Assembly (NCBI RefSeq): GCF_013266695.1
Contig: NZ_JABRXF010000002.1
Location: forward strand, 310,001-374,000
Length of the DNA: 64,000 nucleotides
Reading direction: 5' to 3'
From: Hongsoonwoonella zoysiae
GTDB taxonomy: Bacteria; Pseudomonadota; Alphaproteobacteria; Rhizobiales; Stappiaceae
Shown: in pieces, positions 1 through 8,427 of the stretch
Numbering within the stretch: the first letter of the stretch is position 1
Layout: each line of letters begins with the position of its first letter
The notes under the pieces: generated by a model
The model's input: the letters and a program-made list of their open reading frames with translations, nothing else
Databases searched by the model: none
What the model was told of the DNA's origin: nothing
Position numbers and translations under genes: made by a program

Positions 1-828
1 GTATTCCATGAAGAAAATGTCGACGCCCGTCTTGTTGAAGACGGCATCCGCCGCAGGGTCGTAACCGCCTTCCGCGGCATAGGTGGAGCGGAAGTTGCCT
101 CGGCACATGTGCATGCCTATGAGCATGTCGTCCGGCCGGTCCTTGATCGCTTCATGCATCATCCAGGCGTAACGGTCGATCAGCCAGTCGGGATCGAAGC
201 CCTGCTCCTTTTTATCGGCGCGGTGCTTCGGGTCGCACAAATAGGCGAAGAAGATATCGTCCATCTGCAGGTAGCGGCAGCCGGCGTCATAGAACGTTTG
301 CACCGCCTTCTTGTAGGTCGCGGCAATGTCGGCCGTCAGCACTTCGACGTCCTTGTATTCCGCAGGGGCGATGTCGGCGGGGGCTGTGCGGAAGTGGCAC
401 ACGCTCGGGCCCGGTATCGAGATCTTCGGCGTCACTTTCGTCACGCCCGCCAGGAACCTGAAATGCTCCACATGCGGGTGATCGGCCGGGAAGTCGAGCT
501 TTCCCTTGATCGTCGGGTAGGTCGGGCGCAGTTTCACCCCATGAAATTGAACGCCTTCGTCCCGTTCCTCCAGTTCGTATCCCGTGAGCCCGCCCAGGAA
601 GTCATAGTGCCACCAGGAGCGGCGGTATTCTCCGTCTGTAACGGCAAGCAGCCCGATGTCCTCCTGCAACTTCACGACGTCGCGGATGGCGTCGTCCTCG
701 GTGGCCTTGAGTTCTTCGGCTGACATAGTCTTGTCTTCGAAATGCTTCTTTCGCGCCGTCCTCACGCTTTCGGGGCGAAGCAGGCTGCCGACGTGGTCGG
801 CGCGGTAGGGCGGCTTCGGAACGGTCAT
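1..828 (-). CDS. MetE-like (cobalamin-independent methionine synthase family) protein, 3' truncated by window edge
   Basis: Open without a stop from an ATG at 828 to base 1 (276 codons visible). The N-terminus reads MTVPKPPYRADHVGSLLRP, the typical opening of single-domain UROD/MetE-like proteins (YxjG/YxjH type), followed by TDGEYRR and, near the edge, GMHMCRGNF, whose His and Cys are candidates for zinc ligands. Known members activate a thiol for methyl transfer from a methyl donor. A good ribosome site (GGGAGG) lies about 8 bases before the start. The gene is divergent from the Rieske oxygenase, sharing the 829-1009 gap with it. By context it may receive or move a methyl group released in the aromatic pathway, but this is inference. 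The family call is firm; the substrate is unknown. Confidence 0.8.
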   Translation of the reverse strand, partial: MTVPKPPYRADHVGSLLRPESVRTARKKHFEDKTMSAEELKATEDDAIRDVVKLQEDIGLLAVTDGEYRRSWWHYDFLGGLTGYELEERDEGVQFHGVKLRPTYPTIKGKLDFPADHPHVEHFRFLAGVTKVTPKISIPGPSVCHFRTAPADIAPAEYKDVEVLTADIAATYKKAVQTFYDAGCRYLQMDDIFFAYLCDPKHRADKKEQGFDPDWLIDRYAWMMHEAIKDRPDDMLIGMHMCRGNFRSTYAAEGGYDPAADAVFNKTGVDIFFMEY

Positions 829-943
829 ATCTCTTTCCTCCCGATCGTTTTCATTCAGTGTCGCAAGCAGGCGCAATGCGGGGCGAGCGGATGCGTCATT
901 TGAACCGCAGTTTCGCCGATACGGCGGCGCCTTGCAATTGGTT

Positions 944-966
944 GGTACAGAATGTATACAGTTAGT
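944..966. promoter_or_regulatory. Candidate GntR/FCD operator in divergent promoter
   Basis: The 8-base perfect palindrome TGTATACA lies at 953-960 inside the gap between the MetE-like gene and the Rieske gene, with a GGTACA half-like element just upstream. Many FadR/FCD-type GntR regulators bind GT..AC palindromes of this kind, and an FCD regulator is encoded two genes away. The link to that regulator is inference. Confidence 0.35.
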
Positions 967-1009
967 ATCTCGTAAAGACAATCGGCTGGTCGAACCGGGA
1001 GGACCGGTG

Positions 1010-2056
1010 ATGGAAGATCGCAGCTTTCCGTTGAACGCATGGTATGCTGCCGCGTGGGACGTCGAGGTCAGGCGCAACCTTCTGGCACGCAAGATCTGCG
1101 GAAAACCGGTTGTTATGTACCGAAAGCAGGATGGTTCGGCTGTAGCTTTGGCCGACGCCTGCTGGCATCGGTTGCTTCCGCTCTCAAAGGGGGAGCTTCA
1201 TGGCGACAACGTCATCTGCGGATATCATGGTTTGGAATTCGATGATACAGGCCGGTGTGTATACATGCCGTCACAGGACACCATCAATCCGTCCGCATGT
1301 GTGACCAGCTTCCCTGTTGTCGAGCGGCATCGCTTTGTCTGGATCTGGCCGGGTGATCCCGCTCTTGCCGATCCGGATCTCGTGCCGGACATGCATTGGA
1401 ACGACGATCCGGAATGGGCGGCGGACGGCAAGGTCATCCACGTCAAATGCAACTACCGGCTGGTCATCGACAATTTGATGGACCTCACGCACGAAACCTA
1501 CGTGCACGGTTCGTCGATCGGTAATCGCGCCGTCGCCGAGGCGCCTTTCACCGTGACCCATGGTGATGGCCGGGCGACCGTAACGCGCTGGATGACGGAC
1601 ATCGACCCGCCGCCGTTCTGGCGCGCGCAGCTTGGCAAGCCCGGCAATGTCGACCGCTGGCAGATCATCAATTTCGAGGCTCCGGCAACGATCGCGATCG
1701 ACGTCGGCGTGGCTCCCGCGGGAACGGGCGCTCCGGACGGCGATCGCTCGCAAGGTGTGAACGGCTTCGTTCTAAACACGATCACGCCGGAAACGGAATC
1801 CACCTGCCATTATTTCTGGGCGTTCGCCCGTAATTATCGGCTTGGCGAACAGGCGCGCACGCATGAGCTCCGGGAAGGGGTTGCGACGATCTTCCGCGAG
1901 GATGAATTGATCCTCGAAGCCCAGCAGAAGGCGATTGAGGAAAACCCCGACCACGTATTCTACAACCTCAATATCGATGCGGGCTCCATGTGGGCGCGCA
2001 AGCTTATCGACCGGATGATCGATCAGGAAAATGCCGCGAAAGCCGCCGCCGAATAG
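1010..2056 (+). CDS. Rieske non-heme iron oxygenase, vanillate O-demethylase (VanA)-like
   Basis: About 348 residues, close to the usual VanA length. The ATG at 1010 follows GGGAGGACCG and is preferred over an in-frame ATG 26 codons upstream. A Rieske [2Fe-2S] motif is present: C51-x-H53, 16 residues, then C70-x2-H73. The mononuclear iron site follows as NLMDLTHETYVHG with Asp158, His161 and His166. Members of this group oxidatively O- or N-demethylate aromatic acids or hydroxylate rings using electrons from an FMN/2Fe-2S reductase, and such a reductase is encoded at 2835. The gene leads an operon-like run (10-base gap to the regulator). Substrate cannot be read from sequence; a methoxylated or halogenated aromatic is the contextual guess. 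Confidence 0.88.
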   Translation: MEDRSFPLNAWYAAAWDVEVRRNLLARKICGKPVVMYRKQDGSAVALADACWHRLLPLSKGELHGDNVICGYHGLEFDDTGRCVYMPSQDTINPSACVTSFPVVERHRFVWIWPGDPALADPDLVPDMHWNDDPEWAADGKVIHVKCNYRLVIDNLMDLTHETYVHGSSIGNRAVAEAPFTVTHGDGRATVTRWMTDIDPPPFWRAQLGKPGNVDRWQIINFEAPATIAIDVGVAPAGTGAPDGDRSQGVNGFVLNTITPETESTCHYFWAFARNYRLGEQARTHELREGVATIFREDELILEAQQKAIEENPDHVFYNLNIDAGSMWARKLIDRMIDQENAAKAAAE

Positions 2057-2065
2057 GAGATTGCG

Positions 2066-2809
2066 ATGGCGCAACGCAGTGTGAGCGAAAAGGCGTCTTC
2101 CCAGACGCTGAAGGCCGTGCTCGGGATCCGTGAGCTTGTCTTCTCCGGTGAGGTTTCGCCGGGCGAACGCCTGTCGGAAGTCAACCTTTCGGCACGGCTC
2201 GGCCTGTCGCGCACGCCGGTCCGTGCAGGCCTAGCCCGCCTTGAGCAGGAAGGCATTCTGGAGCTGATCCCTTCCGGCGGCTATACGGTTCGCTCCTTCA
2301 CCGAAGCCGATATCGTGGACGCGATCGAGCTTCGCGGCGTGCTCGAGGGAACGGCGGCGCGGCTCGCCGCCGAACGCGGTATTTCGCCGTCTCGCCTTGC
2401 CTCGATGAAGGCGATCCTTGCCGAAATCGATAAGGTGGTCAGCGGCCCGGACGATGCGTTCGACTTTCCGCGCTATGCGGAGATGAATGCCGAATTCCAT
2501 GACCTTCTGAAGGTGCTCTCTGGGAGCGATATCATCTCCCGCGAGATCGACCGGGTGATGCGCCTTCCGTTCGCAGGCCCGAGCGCGTTCTTGAACGCGC
2601 AGCCGGATATCCCGGCTTTTCGCACCTCGCTTGTCGTTGGCCAAGCCCAGCACAGGGCGATTGCCCACGCAATCGAAATGCGCGAGGGGGCAAGAGCCGA
2701 AGCGGTCGCGCGTGAGCACTCGCGCCTTGCGCGGCAGAATCTGGACTTCGTCATGGACGATCACAAACTCATGGCGCAGGTTCCGGGGCTGATGCTCGTT
2801 TCCGGGTAA
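2066..2809 (+). CDS. GntR family, FCD-domain transcriptional regulator
   Basis: 247 residues. The N-terminal winged helix (about residues 10-75) shows the signature run ending in GLSRTPVRAGLARLEQEGIL. It is followed by an all-helical FCD ligand-binding domain with ELRGVLEGTAARLAAERG and a C-terminal His-containing metal/ligand site region. FCD regulators usually repress until an organic-acid effector binds. The gene sits between the oxygenase and its reductase in one transcription unit, so it probably controls this catabolic operon, perhaps through the TGTATACA palindrome at 953-960. Family call is firm; effector unknown. Confidence 0.88.
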   Translation: MAQRSVSEKASSQTLKAVLGIRELVFSGEVSPGERLSEVNLSARLGLSRTPVRAGLARLEQEGILELIPSGGYTVRSFTEADIVDAIELRGVLEGTAARLAAERGISPSRLASMKAILAEIDKVVSGPDDAFDFPRYAEMNAEFHDLLKVLSGSDIISREIDRVMRLPFAGPSAFLNAQPDIPAFRTSLVVGQAQHRAIAHAIEMREGARAEAVAREHSRLARQNLDFVMDDHKLMAQVPGLMLVSG

Positions 2810-2834
2810 GAAGAGACGAGGGAGGACCGTGGTG

Positions 2835-3806
2835 ATGAAGGGCAGGCGGGAATGGCGAAATGCCGTCGTCACACGTGCTCAAGCGATAGCGGATGGCATC
2901 AGGCTGATCGAACTCTCGGTTGAAGGCGGGCTTCCGCCCTTTGAGCCGGGCTCGCATGTCTCCGTCGAAGTCATGGTCGACGGCATGCCCGCCATCCGCT
3001 CCTATACATGCGTCTCAAGTGATGCCGGCCACATCCGGCTTGCGGTGAAGCGCCATGAGCACAGCCGCGGCGGGTCGCGCTTCATGTGGACGCTCATTGA
3101 AGGTGCGAAGCTGCGCGTCACCGTGCCTGAAAACCGATTCGCTCTGTCCTGGCGCGCGTCGTCCTATCTGCTGATCGCGGGCGGCATCGGCATCACCCCG
3201 ATCTATGGGATGGCGAAGGCGCTGAGCGAGCGGGGAAAGCCTGCCCGCCTCGCCTACGCCGCGTCCACGCGCGGCGAACTCGCGTTTGCCGATGAGCTCG
3301 CGGACGTGATGGGTGAGAGCGCCGAATTCTTTATCTCCGGAGAGGGGCGGCGCATTGACCTTGCCGCCGAGTTTGCCGGGTTGCCGCCAAATGGCGAAGC
3401 CTACATCTGCGGCCCGCTCGGCATGCTGAACGCGGCAAAGGCGGAATGGGCGAAGACCGGCAGGCCGCCGAGCAGGCTGCGTTTCGAGGTGTTCGGAGAT
3501 TCAGGCGAAAAACCGGAAGCACCCTTCAGCGTCGAGGTCGCGGGACTTGGCAAGCGCGTGGATGTCTCTCCAGATCAGTCCCTGCTCGATGCGCTCAACG
3601 CCGCGGGTGTGGATATGATCTGGGACTGCCTTCGCGGCGAATGCGGTCTTTGCGCGGTCGAAATCGTCAAGCTCGATGGAGAGCTTGACCATCGTGACGT
3701 ATTCTTCTCCGATGAGGAGAAGCAAGAGCAACGCAGGATGTGCACTTGCGTGTCGCGGCTGGCGGGAGGAAGCGCCGTCATTGATACAGGCTACAGGAAA
3801 CCCTGA
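2835..3806 (+). CDS. Vanillate demethylase-type oxidoreductase (phthalate dioxygenase reductase family)
   Basis: 323 residues from the ATG at 2835; GTG codons at 2829 and 2832 are in frame, but GGAGG spacing favours 2835. Domain order is FMN-binding barrel with the RSYT motif (near residue 56), NAD(P) domain with GGIGITP (about 117) and ICGP, then a C-terminal plant-type [2Fe-2S] ferredoxin with Cys 265, 270, 273 and 303 (CX4CX2CX29C). It passes electrons from NAD(P)H to a Rieske oxygenase, surely the one at 1010. The same domain set is also fused to the RdhA protein at 5051, so the cluster holds two copies of this reductase module. Confidence 0.9.
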   Translation: MKGRREWRNAVVTRAQAIADGIRLIELSVEGGLPPFEPGSHVSVEVMVDGMPAIRSYTCVSSDAGHIRLAVKRHEHSRGGSRFMWTLIEGAKLRVTVPENRFALSWRASSYLLIAGGIGITPIYGMAKALSERGKPARLAYAASTRGELAFADELADVMGESAEFFISGEGRRIDLAAEFAGLPPNGEAYICGPLGMLNAAKAEWAKTGRPPSRLRFEVFGDSGEKPEAPFSVEVAGLGKRVDVSPDQSLLDALNAAGVDMIWDCLRGECGLCAVEIVKLDGELDHRDVFFSDEEKQEQRRMCTCVSRLAGGSAVIDTGYRKP

Positions 3807-3850
3807 CCGGGAAAGTAACGAACGATAATGATCCGATGGGAGGAAAAATC

Positions 3851-4882
3851 ATGAAGAAACTGACGCTACTGCTCGCGGCCGCAGCCGCAGGTATTGCCAT
3901 ATCGGCGAACGCTTACGCCCAGGAAGTGACGCTGCGCCTTCACCAGATGCTACCGCCGCAGGCGACCATTCCCGCCAAGGCGCTTGAGCCGTGGGCGGCC
4001 AAGGTGATGGAAGAATCGAACGGGCGCATCAAGGTCGAGCACTATCCCTCCATGCAACTCGGCGGCAAGCCGCCGTCGCTCTACGATCAGGCGCGCGATG
4101 GCGTCGTCGACCTCATATGGACGGTTATCGGCTACACGCCGGGCCGTTTTCCCTCAACGGAAGTATTCGAGCTTCCGTTCATGGTGACGACCGGCGAGGC
4201 GACCTCCAAGGCGTTCCATGAATATTGCGAAGAACACTGCCAGGATGAGTTCCAGGGTGTGAAAGTGATCGCCTGGCACACGCATGGACCAGGCCTCATT
4301 CACTCCAAGCAGCCTGTCCAGAAGCTAGAGGACCTGAACGGGCTCAAGTTGCGCGGCGCAACCCGCGTCATCAACCAGATGCTCGAAAAGCTGGGCGCAA
4401 CGCCCATAGGCATGCCCGTTCCCGCCGTTCCGGAATCGCTTTCCAAGGGTGTCATTGACGGTGCGACGATCCCCTGGGAGGTGACGGTGCCGCTCAAGAT
4501 CTCCGAGCTTGTCGACAACCATACGGGATTTGACGGCGAGCACGGCCTTTATGCGGCGACCTTCGTCTTCGCCATGAACCAGTCGTCCTACGACAATCTT
4601 CCCGCCGACCTGAAGAAGGTGATCGACAACAATTCGGGCATCGAGACCGCGGGGCTGTTCGGTAAGGCGATGGATGAAGGCGATGTCAAAGGCCTGGAAA
4701 TCGCGAAGGAAGCCGGCGACAACATCTATATGCTCGCCGGAGAAGAGAAGCAGCGTTTCGAAGATGCCGCGACTCCGCTCATCGACGCATGGGCGGCGGA
4801 AATGGACAATGCCGGCAAGGACGGCAAGGCGCTCGTAGAACAGGCCCGCTCGCTGATAAAGAAATACAGCGGCGGTTCCTAA
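3851..4882 (+). CDS. TRAP transporter solute-binding protein, DctP family
   Basis: 343 residues. The ATG at 3851 is chosen because an upstream in-frame ATG at 3836 would place the ribosome site GGGAGG inside the gene. A Sec signal peptide is clear: MKKLTLLLAAAAAG followed by a hydrophobic stretch and ANAYAQ cleavage region. The mature part has DctP features (LRGATRVINQMLEKLGATP, with the carboxylate-binding Arg expected near it). It would capture an organic acid in the periplasm. The usual membrane subunits DctQ and DctM are not next to it or anywhere in the window, so the transporter is incomplete here. Operon position suggests an aromatic acid ligand. Confidence 0.88.
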   Translation: MKKLTLLLAAAAAGIAISANAYAQEVTLRLHQMLPPQATIPAKALEPWAAKVMEESNGRIKVEHYPSMQLGGKPPSLYDQARDGVVDLIWTVIGYTPGRFPSTEVFELPFMVTTGEATSKAFHEYCEEHCQDEFQGVKVIAWHTHGPGLIHSKQPVQKLEDLNGLKLRGATRVINQMLEKLGATPIGMPVPAVPESLSKGVIDGATIPWEVTVPLKISELVDNHTGFDGEHGLYAATFVFAMNQSSYDNLPADLKKVIDNNSGIETAGLFGKAMDEGDVKGLEIAKEAGDNIYMLAGEEKQRFEDAATPLIDAWAAEMDNAGKDGKALVEQARSLIKKYSGGS

Positions 4883-4904
4883 GAGCCTGATCGGTGCGGA
4901 TCAT

Positions 4905-4938
4905 GAGGCGGCGGAGGAAACTTCGCCGCCTTCATTTG
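4905..4938 (+). terminator. Probable intrinsic terminator after TRAP receptor gene
   Basis: GAGGCGGCG and CGCCGCCTTC form an 8-9 bp stem closing about a 10-base loop, followed by TTCATTTGTT. It lies 23 bases after the stop codon of the TRAP gene. The T-run is weak, so termination may be partial and the dehalogenase gene downstream may have its own promoter in 4940-5050. Confidence 0.5.
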
Positions 4939-5050
4939 TTGGTGACCGCGCCATGTCCGCCTTTAACAGGGGCATCCATTCTGCTGAGATACCGAACGAT
5001 CTGTTCAATAGTAAATCCAACGCCGAAGTTGGCTGATCGCGAGCGGCAAT

Positions 5051-8000
5051 ATGGGATTTCGTTTTTTTTCCGATAAACACAGGCCCGTACATATGGGCCC
5101 CTATCCGCTTGAGCGCCTGCGCCGCCGCGAGACGCCTGCCGGTTTTGACAATATTCCGCCTTTCAGGCCCGTCTCTTTCGTCCGTCCGCATGCGCCGGCC
5201 TCCATAGTCAACGCCATGCGCGACTACCAGGCGATGCTGGATGCGATCCGCGACGGGCTGGTCAACAAGGTCAGGGCGGAGTGCCCGGACGACCGCCAGG
5301 AGCGTTCCGATCATCTGAAGGCTTTCGGGTATTTCTCCGATGCCTCGATGGTGGGTATCTGCGAACTGCCGGGTGAGGTGGTGCTTCGCGAGCCTTACTA
5401 CAATCCCGGCGTGGAGAAACTGGCCGAAGACCTCCGCACGAAGCAGACCAAGACGCTTGCTTCCGGCATCGACATGATCATGGCTGATCTGAAGGAGTCC
5501 ATGGAAGCCCCGCCGACGACGATCGACGGACAGACGCATGCGATCGTGTTCCTCTATGAATTTCCGCGCGATCCGAAAGCCGATGAACCGGGTGCGGACT
5601 GGATCATGGATGCGCAGGAAGCGCGCGCCTGCCTTAGAGCATCCGAAACGGCTGTCGTCATCGCCAATTATCTGAGGCTGCTCGGATACGATGCCCGTGC
5701 TCATACCGGTACATCGTCGGATGTGGACCTCAACCGCCTCACCGTTGCAGCGGGCCTTGCAAGCTGCGAGGCGGGCAAACTCGTAAATCCCTATATCGGA
5801 AGCCGGTTCGGCATTGCCGCCGTGACCACGCAATTCGAGCTTGCGGCGGACAAGCCGCTGGCTGGCCTTGCCGACCAACCATGGTTTTCGGCCAAAGGGC
5901 CGGCATGGTGGACGGGCAAGGGTTTTTCCAAGAATGCCTTCAATCGTGAGCCTTTCTCCGGCCGGCGTTTCGTAGACGGTGAGCATCCGTTCGAAAAGCT
6001 GAAGCGGGTGGAAAAGCCGACGACCTTCATCGACGAGGAGCGTGTCGCCCGGGTTCCGAAGCGCACGGACATGTTCGCGCGCGCCCAGTTCGGCGATATG
6101 GGCAAGGCCGTTCAGGAAGGCGCGAAGAACGGGCATTACGCGCGCAAATCCGCCCCGTCGATGGCGCAGCGCCGCGCGCTGGGCGCCTTCGTTCTTCTGC
6201 AGGACGGAGATCCTGAAACGGATATTGCGCGCGATGATCGCGATCCGGTGCGGGACGCGGAAAGGATCAAGGCGGCAAGCTACTTCCTCGGTGTCGACGC
6301 CGTCGGAATCTCGCGCTGTCCGGATTGGGCCTGGTATTCCCATGACGCAGTGGGAGAACCCATCGACCCGCCGCACGATCAGGCGATATCCATGATCATC
6401 GACCAGGGTTACGAGACCATGGAGGGCGCCTCGGGCGACGACTGGATTTCGGTTGCCCAGTCCATGCGTGCTTACTTGCGGTTTTCCCTGCTTGGTGGGG
6501 TGATTGCCAAACAGATCCGCAATCTCGGCTACAAGGCGAAGGCGCATACCGTCCTCGATGGCGAGGTGTTGCAGCCGCCGCTCCTGCTCCTTTCCGGGCT
6601 CGGCGAGGTCAGCCGGATCGGTGAGGTGATCCTGAACCCCTATCTCGGCCCGCGCCTGAAATCCGGCGTGGTGACGACTGACCTTCCGCTTGCTCACGAC
6701 AAGCCGATCGATTTCGGCATGCAGGCCTTTTGCGAAGCCTGCAACAAATGCGCGCGCGAATGCCCGTCCGGCGCTATCACGGCGGGGCCGAAGCTGATGT
6801 TCAACGGCTATGAGATCTGGAAGTCCGACAGCCAGAAATGCGCGACCTACCGCATCACCACGCAAGGCGGCGCGATGTGCGGCCGCTGCATGAAGACCTG
6901 CCCCTGGAACCTGGAAGGCCTTTTCGCGGAGCGTCCGTTCCGCTGGGCGGCGATGAATATTCCTTCCGCGGCGCCTTTTCTCGCGAAGCTTGACGATATG
7001 GCCGGCAATGGGGGGCTGAACCCGGTCAAGAAGTGGTGGTGGGATATCGAGATTTCCGAAGATGGCGGCTATCGCCCGGCGAAGGCGCCGGTCAACGCGC
7101 GCGACCTGCAGCGCGACCTCGCCCTGAAATACGAAGATCAGACGCTTGCCGTCTACCCCGCAAACCTCGCTCCACATCCATGGCCGTTTCCCTTTCCCAT
7201 GGATCGGGAAAAGGGGATCGAGGCCTATCAGGCCCTGATAACGGTTGAAGAATACAAGGCGCGGCTTTCGCGGAGCGAAACGGACGGTTTGGCGCATGAA
7301 TATCGCGTTGAAGGCGATGCGCCCGTCATCCGTGTGAAGGTGGCAAAGGCCGACCATATGACGGCGGATGTGGCCAAATACGATCTCGTATCGCTTGACG
7401 GTTCACCCCTGCCGGAATGGACGGCGGGCGCCCACATCGACATTGTGGTCGCGCCGGAGTACCTCCGGCAGTATTCGCTTTCTGGCGAACCGGCGGACCG
7501 CACGAAGTACCAGATCGGCGTCCTGCGCGAGGATATGGGGAAAGGCGGGTCGAAGCTCCTGCATCGCATCTTCACGGAAGGGCGGAAGATTTTCATCTCA
7601 AAGCCAATCAATCACTTCCTGCTCGACGAGACGGCGGCGAAGACGTTTCTGATGGGGGGCGGCATCGGCATCACGCCGATGATCGCCATGGCACACCGGC
7701 TTCATGCGCTGGGTGCAGATTTCGAGCTGCATTATTCGGCGAAATCCCGACAGACAGCGGGATATCTTGAAGACCTTGCGAAGTTCGACTGGTCGGACAA
7801 GGTGACACTGCATTTCTCCGACGAGGGAACGAGAGCCGATCTTGCTGCGATCCTGAAGGGTTACCGGCGAGGCTGGCATGTCTATTCCTGCGGGCCTGAC
7901 CGCTACATGAGTTCCGTGATTGAGGCGGCGGAAAATGCCGGTTTTCCTGAAGAAGCGCGTCATCTTGAGTATTTCTCCGTCCCCGAACAGCCGGACTATG

Positions 8001-8272
8001 AAAACCATCCGTTCGTTCTGCGCCTTGCCAAATCCGGTGGGGAGATTGAAGTGCCGGCTGATATGACCGCCGCGGATGTCCTTGTCGAGAATGGCTATCC
8101 GGTCGACATCAAATGTTCGGACGGACTTTGTGGAGTTTGCCAGTGCGGCATCATATCCGGCGAGGTGGAGCACCGCGACTTCGTACTGTCCAGAAAGCAG
8201 CGCGAGACGACGATGATCCTATGCCAGTCGCGTGCGGCCGAAGCAGGCGGTGTCATTACAATCGAGCTTTGA
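5051..8272 (+). CDS. Self-sufficient reductive dehalogenase: RdhA fused to FMN/NAD(P)/[2Fe-2S] reductase
   Basis: 1073 residues. Residues 1 to about 370 resemble a degenerate RdhA/B12-binding half (AMRDYQAMLDAIRDG, LVNPYIGSRFG), and 375-630 repeat that fold (ILNPYLGPRLKSG). Two [4Fe-4S] motifs follow: Cys 561/564/567/571 and Cys 597/610/613/617 (CX12CX2CX3C). Tyr429 in AWYSHD is a candidate catalytic residue. Residues 745-1073 are a phthalate-dioxygenase-type reductase: RQYSL (FMN), GGGIGITP, SCGPDR and a ferredoxin with Cys 1022/1027/1030/1058. There is no Tat signal, so it should be cytosolic. This order matches BhbA-type NADPH-dependent dehalogenases and the NpRdhA catalytic part. It probably removes halogen from a phenolic or benzoic substrate using base-off cobalamin. 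The start is uncertain (5093 is an alternative). Confidence 0.85.
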   Translation: MGFRFFSDKHRPVHMGPYPLERLRRRETPAGFDNIPPFRPVSFVRPHAPASIVNAMRDYQAMLDAIRDGLVNKVRAECPDDRQERSDHLKAFGYFSDASMVGICELPGEVVLREPYYNPGVEKLAEDLRTKQTKTLASGIDMIMADLKESMEAPPTTIDGQTHAIVFLYEFPRDPKADEPGADWIMDAQEARACLRASETAVVIANYLRLLGYDARAHTGTSSDVDLNRLTVAAGLASCEAGKLVNPYIGSRFGIAAVTTQFELAADKPLAGLADQPWFSAKGPAWWTGKGFSKNAFNREPFSGRRFVDGEHPFEKLKRVEKPTTFIDEERVARVPKRTDMFARAQFGDMGKAVQEGAKNGHYARKSAPSMAQRRALGAFVLLQDGDPETDIARDDRDPVRDAERIKAASYFLGVDAVGISRCPDWAWYSHDAVGEPIDPPHDQAISMIIDQGYETMEGASGDDWISVAQSMRAYLRFSLLGGVIAKQIRNLGYKAKAHTVLDGEVLQPPLLLLSGLGEVSRIGEVILNPYLGPRLKSGVVTTDLPLAHDKPIDFGMQAFCEACNKCARECPSGAITAGPKLMFNGYEIWKSDSQKCATYRITTQGGAMCGRCMKTCPWNLEGLFAERPFRWAAMNIPSAAPFLAKLDDMAGNGGLNPVKKWWWDIEISEDGGYRPAKAPVNARDLQRDLALKYEDQTLAVYPANLAPHPWPFPFPMDREKGIEAYQALITVEEYKARLSRSETDGLAHEYRVEGDAPVIRVKVAKADHMTADVAKYDLVSLDGSPLPEWTAGAHIDIVVAPEYLRQYSLSGEPADRTKYQIGVLREDMGKGGSKLLHRIFTEGRKIFISKPINHFLLDETAAKTFLMGGGIGITPMIAMAHRLHALGADFELHYSAKSRQTAGYLEDLAKFDWSDKVTLHFSDEGTRADLAAILKGYRRGWHVYSCGPDRYMSSVIEAAENAGFPEEARHLEYFSVPEQPDYENHPFVLRLAKSGGEIEVPADMTAADVLVENGYPVDIKCSDGLCGVCQCGIISGEVEHRDFVLSRKQRETTMILCQSRAAEAGGVITIEL

Positions 8273-8427
8273 TCGGAAGTCCTGAAGCACCAGCTGCATG
8301 AGCGCGAAGCTCCGAGGCCCGCTGTATTTTGGCTTTCGGCGCGCGAGTTCGTATAAGCTCTCGAGGGTCACCTGGTGATTCATTCATTGCTACGAACCAT
8401 TCTTCCCTCGAACCGGAGCAAGCAGAC

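Noticed and set aside
4901-7357. An 818-codon open frame on the minus strand
   Set aside because: It is the antisense of the RdhA fusion gene in GC-rich DNA, is rich in Arg/His/Ala and lacks any domain; the plus-strand protein has complete motifs.
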